This document shows, one piece after another, positions 47,522-47,532 of a stretch of DNA of 47,532 nucleotides; position 1 is the first letter of the stretch; each line of letters opens with the position of its first letter. A program made the translations under genes and the position numbers. A model generated the notes under the pieces. It had not been told where the DNA came from and ran no database searches. It was given only the letters and a program-made list of their open reading frames with translations. Location: positions 1 to 47,532 of the forward strand of contig NZ_JABFAU010000033.1 of NCBI RefSeq assembly GCF_017168335.1, in the 5' to 3' direction. The stretch comes from Rhodococcus sp. KRD162. GTDB taxonomy: Bacteria > Actinomycetota > Actinomycetes > Mycobacteriales > Mycobacteriaceae.

Positions 47522-47532
47522 CTGTCTCTTAT
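47522..47532. other. Tn5/Nextera mosaic-end adapter bases
   Basis: The window ends CTGTCTCTTAT, identical to the first 11 bases of the Tn5 mosaic-end adapter used in Nextera libraries. It is not genomic sequence and should be trimmed. Confidence 0.85.

Noticed and set aside
1..47532. CRISPR arrays, tRNA and rRNA genes
   Set aside because: No spaced direct repeats of 24-40 bp and no cloverleaf or rRNA core sequences were seen; the tandem repeats found are 7-12 bp without spacers.

Overview
The window is a high-GC actinobacterial contig. It carries an antigen-85-type mycolyltransferase (21687-22670), so the host is probably a mycolic-acid bacterium (Rhodococcus, Gordonia, Nocardia or a relative). 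There are no rRNA, tRNA, ribosomal or central-metabolism genes. The content is accessory: toxin-antitoxin and defence-like genes, insertion sequences, FtsK-like ATPases, secreted proteins and dozens of very small genes. A plasmid or integrated island fits best. No relaxase, replication initiator or integrase is visible. The left edge lies inside an IS3-family element. The last 11 bases match the Tn5/Nextera mosaic end, so this is a draft contig cut at a repeat and at a library adapter.

Layout. 0-2.5 kb: IS3 end, an AbiEii-like nucleotidyltransferase/Xre pair and small genes. 2.9-7.0 kb: a lipoprotein converging through a strong hairpin on a 930-aa coiled-coil protein of unknown function. 7.2-13.2 kb: small hypothetical genes and two HTH regulators, one with a palindromic operator between its -35 and -10. 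13.2-19.9 kb: about fifteen tiny genes, all on the minus strand, with two paralogue pairs. They are interrupted by a divergent IS200/IS605 element (TnpA Y1 transposase, TnpB nuclease) that sits exactly at a stop/start overlap. 20.4-22.7 kb: a secretory lipase and the mycolyltransferase, probably co-transcribed. 22.8-25.9 kb: a 1.5-kb tandem duplication of an FtsK/HerA-type ATPase with its own leader and terminator, then a frameshifted remnant.

26-44 kb is a minus-rich island of defence or toxin-antitoxin type. It contains four paralogues of an MbcA/ParS/Xre-C (DUF2384)-like protein with a shared (Y/L)P-x-FQF and W-W signature. Each sits beside different partners: a RecB-type PD-(D/E)XK nuclease, a small acidic protein, or an Xre-ImmA/IrrE protease with a VbhA-like small protein. 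It also holds a cyclic-phosphate-processing receiver-domain (cpRec) gene, an orphaned YefM-like antitoxin with a dead YoeB toxin, a metallophosphoesterase operon, an ATP-dependent DNA ligase and an AlbA_2/Schlafen-type protein divergent from a membrane protein. 43-47.5 kb: membrane or secreted small proteins and large hypothetical proteins.

Regulation. Several regulator or TA genes have a -10 hexamer about 6-7 nt before the start codon, implying leaderless mRNAs. Palindromes overlap some of these promoters. Many operons are coupled by ATGA overlaps, and two may use the rare CTGA overlap. All functions are inferred from motifs; no database search was possible.
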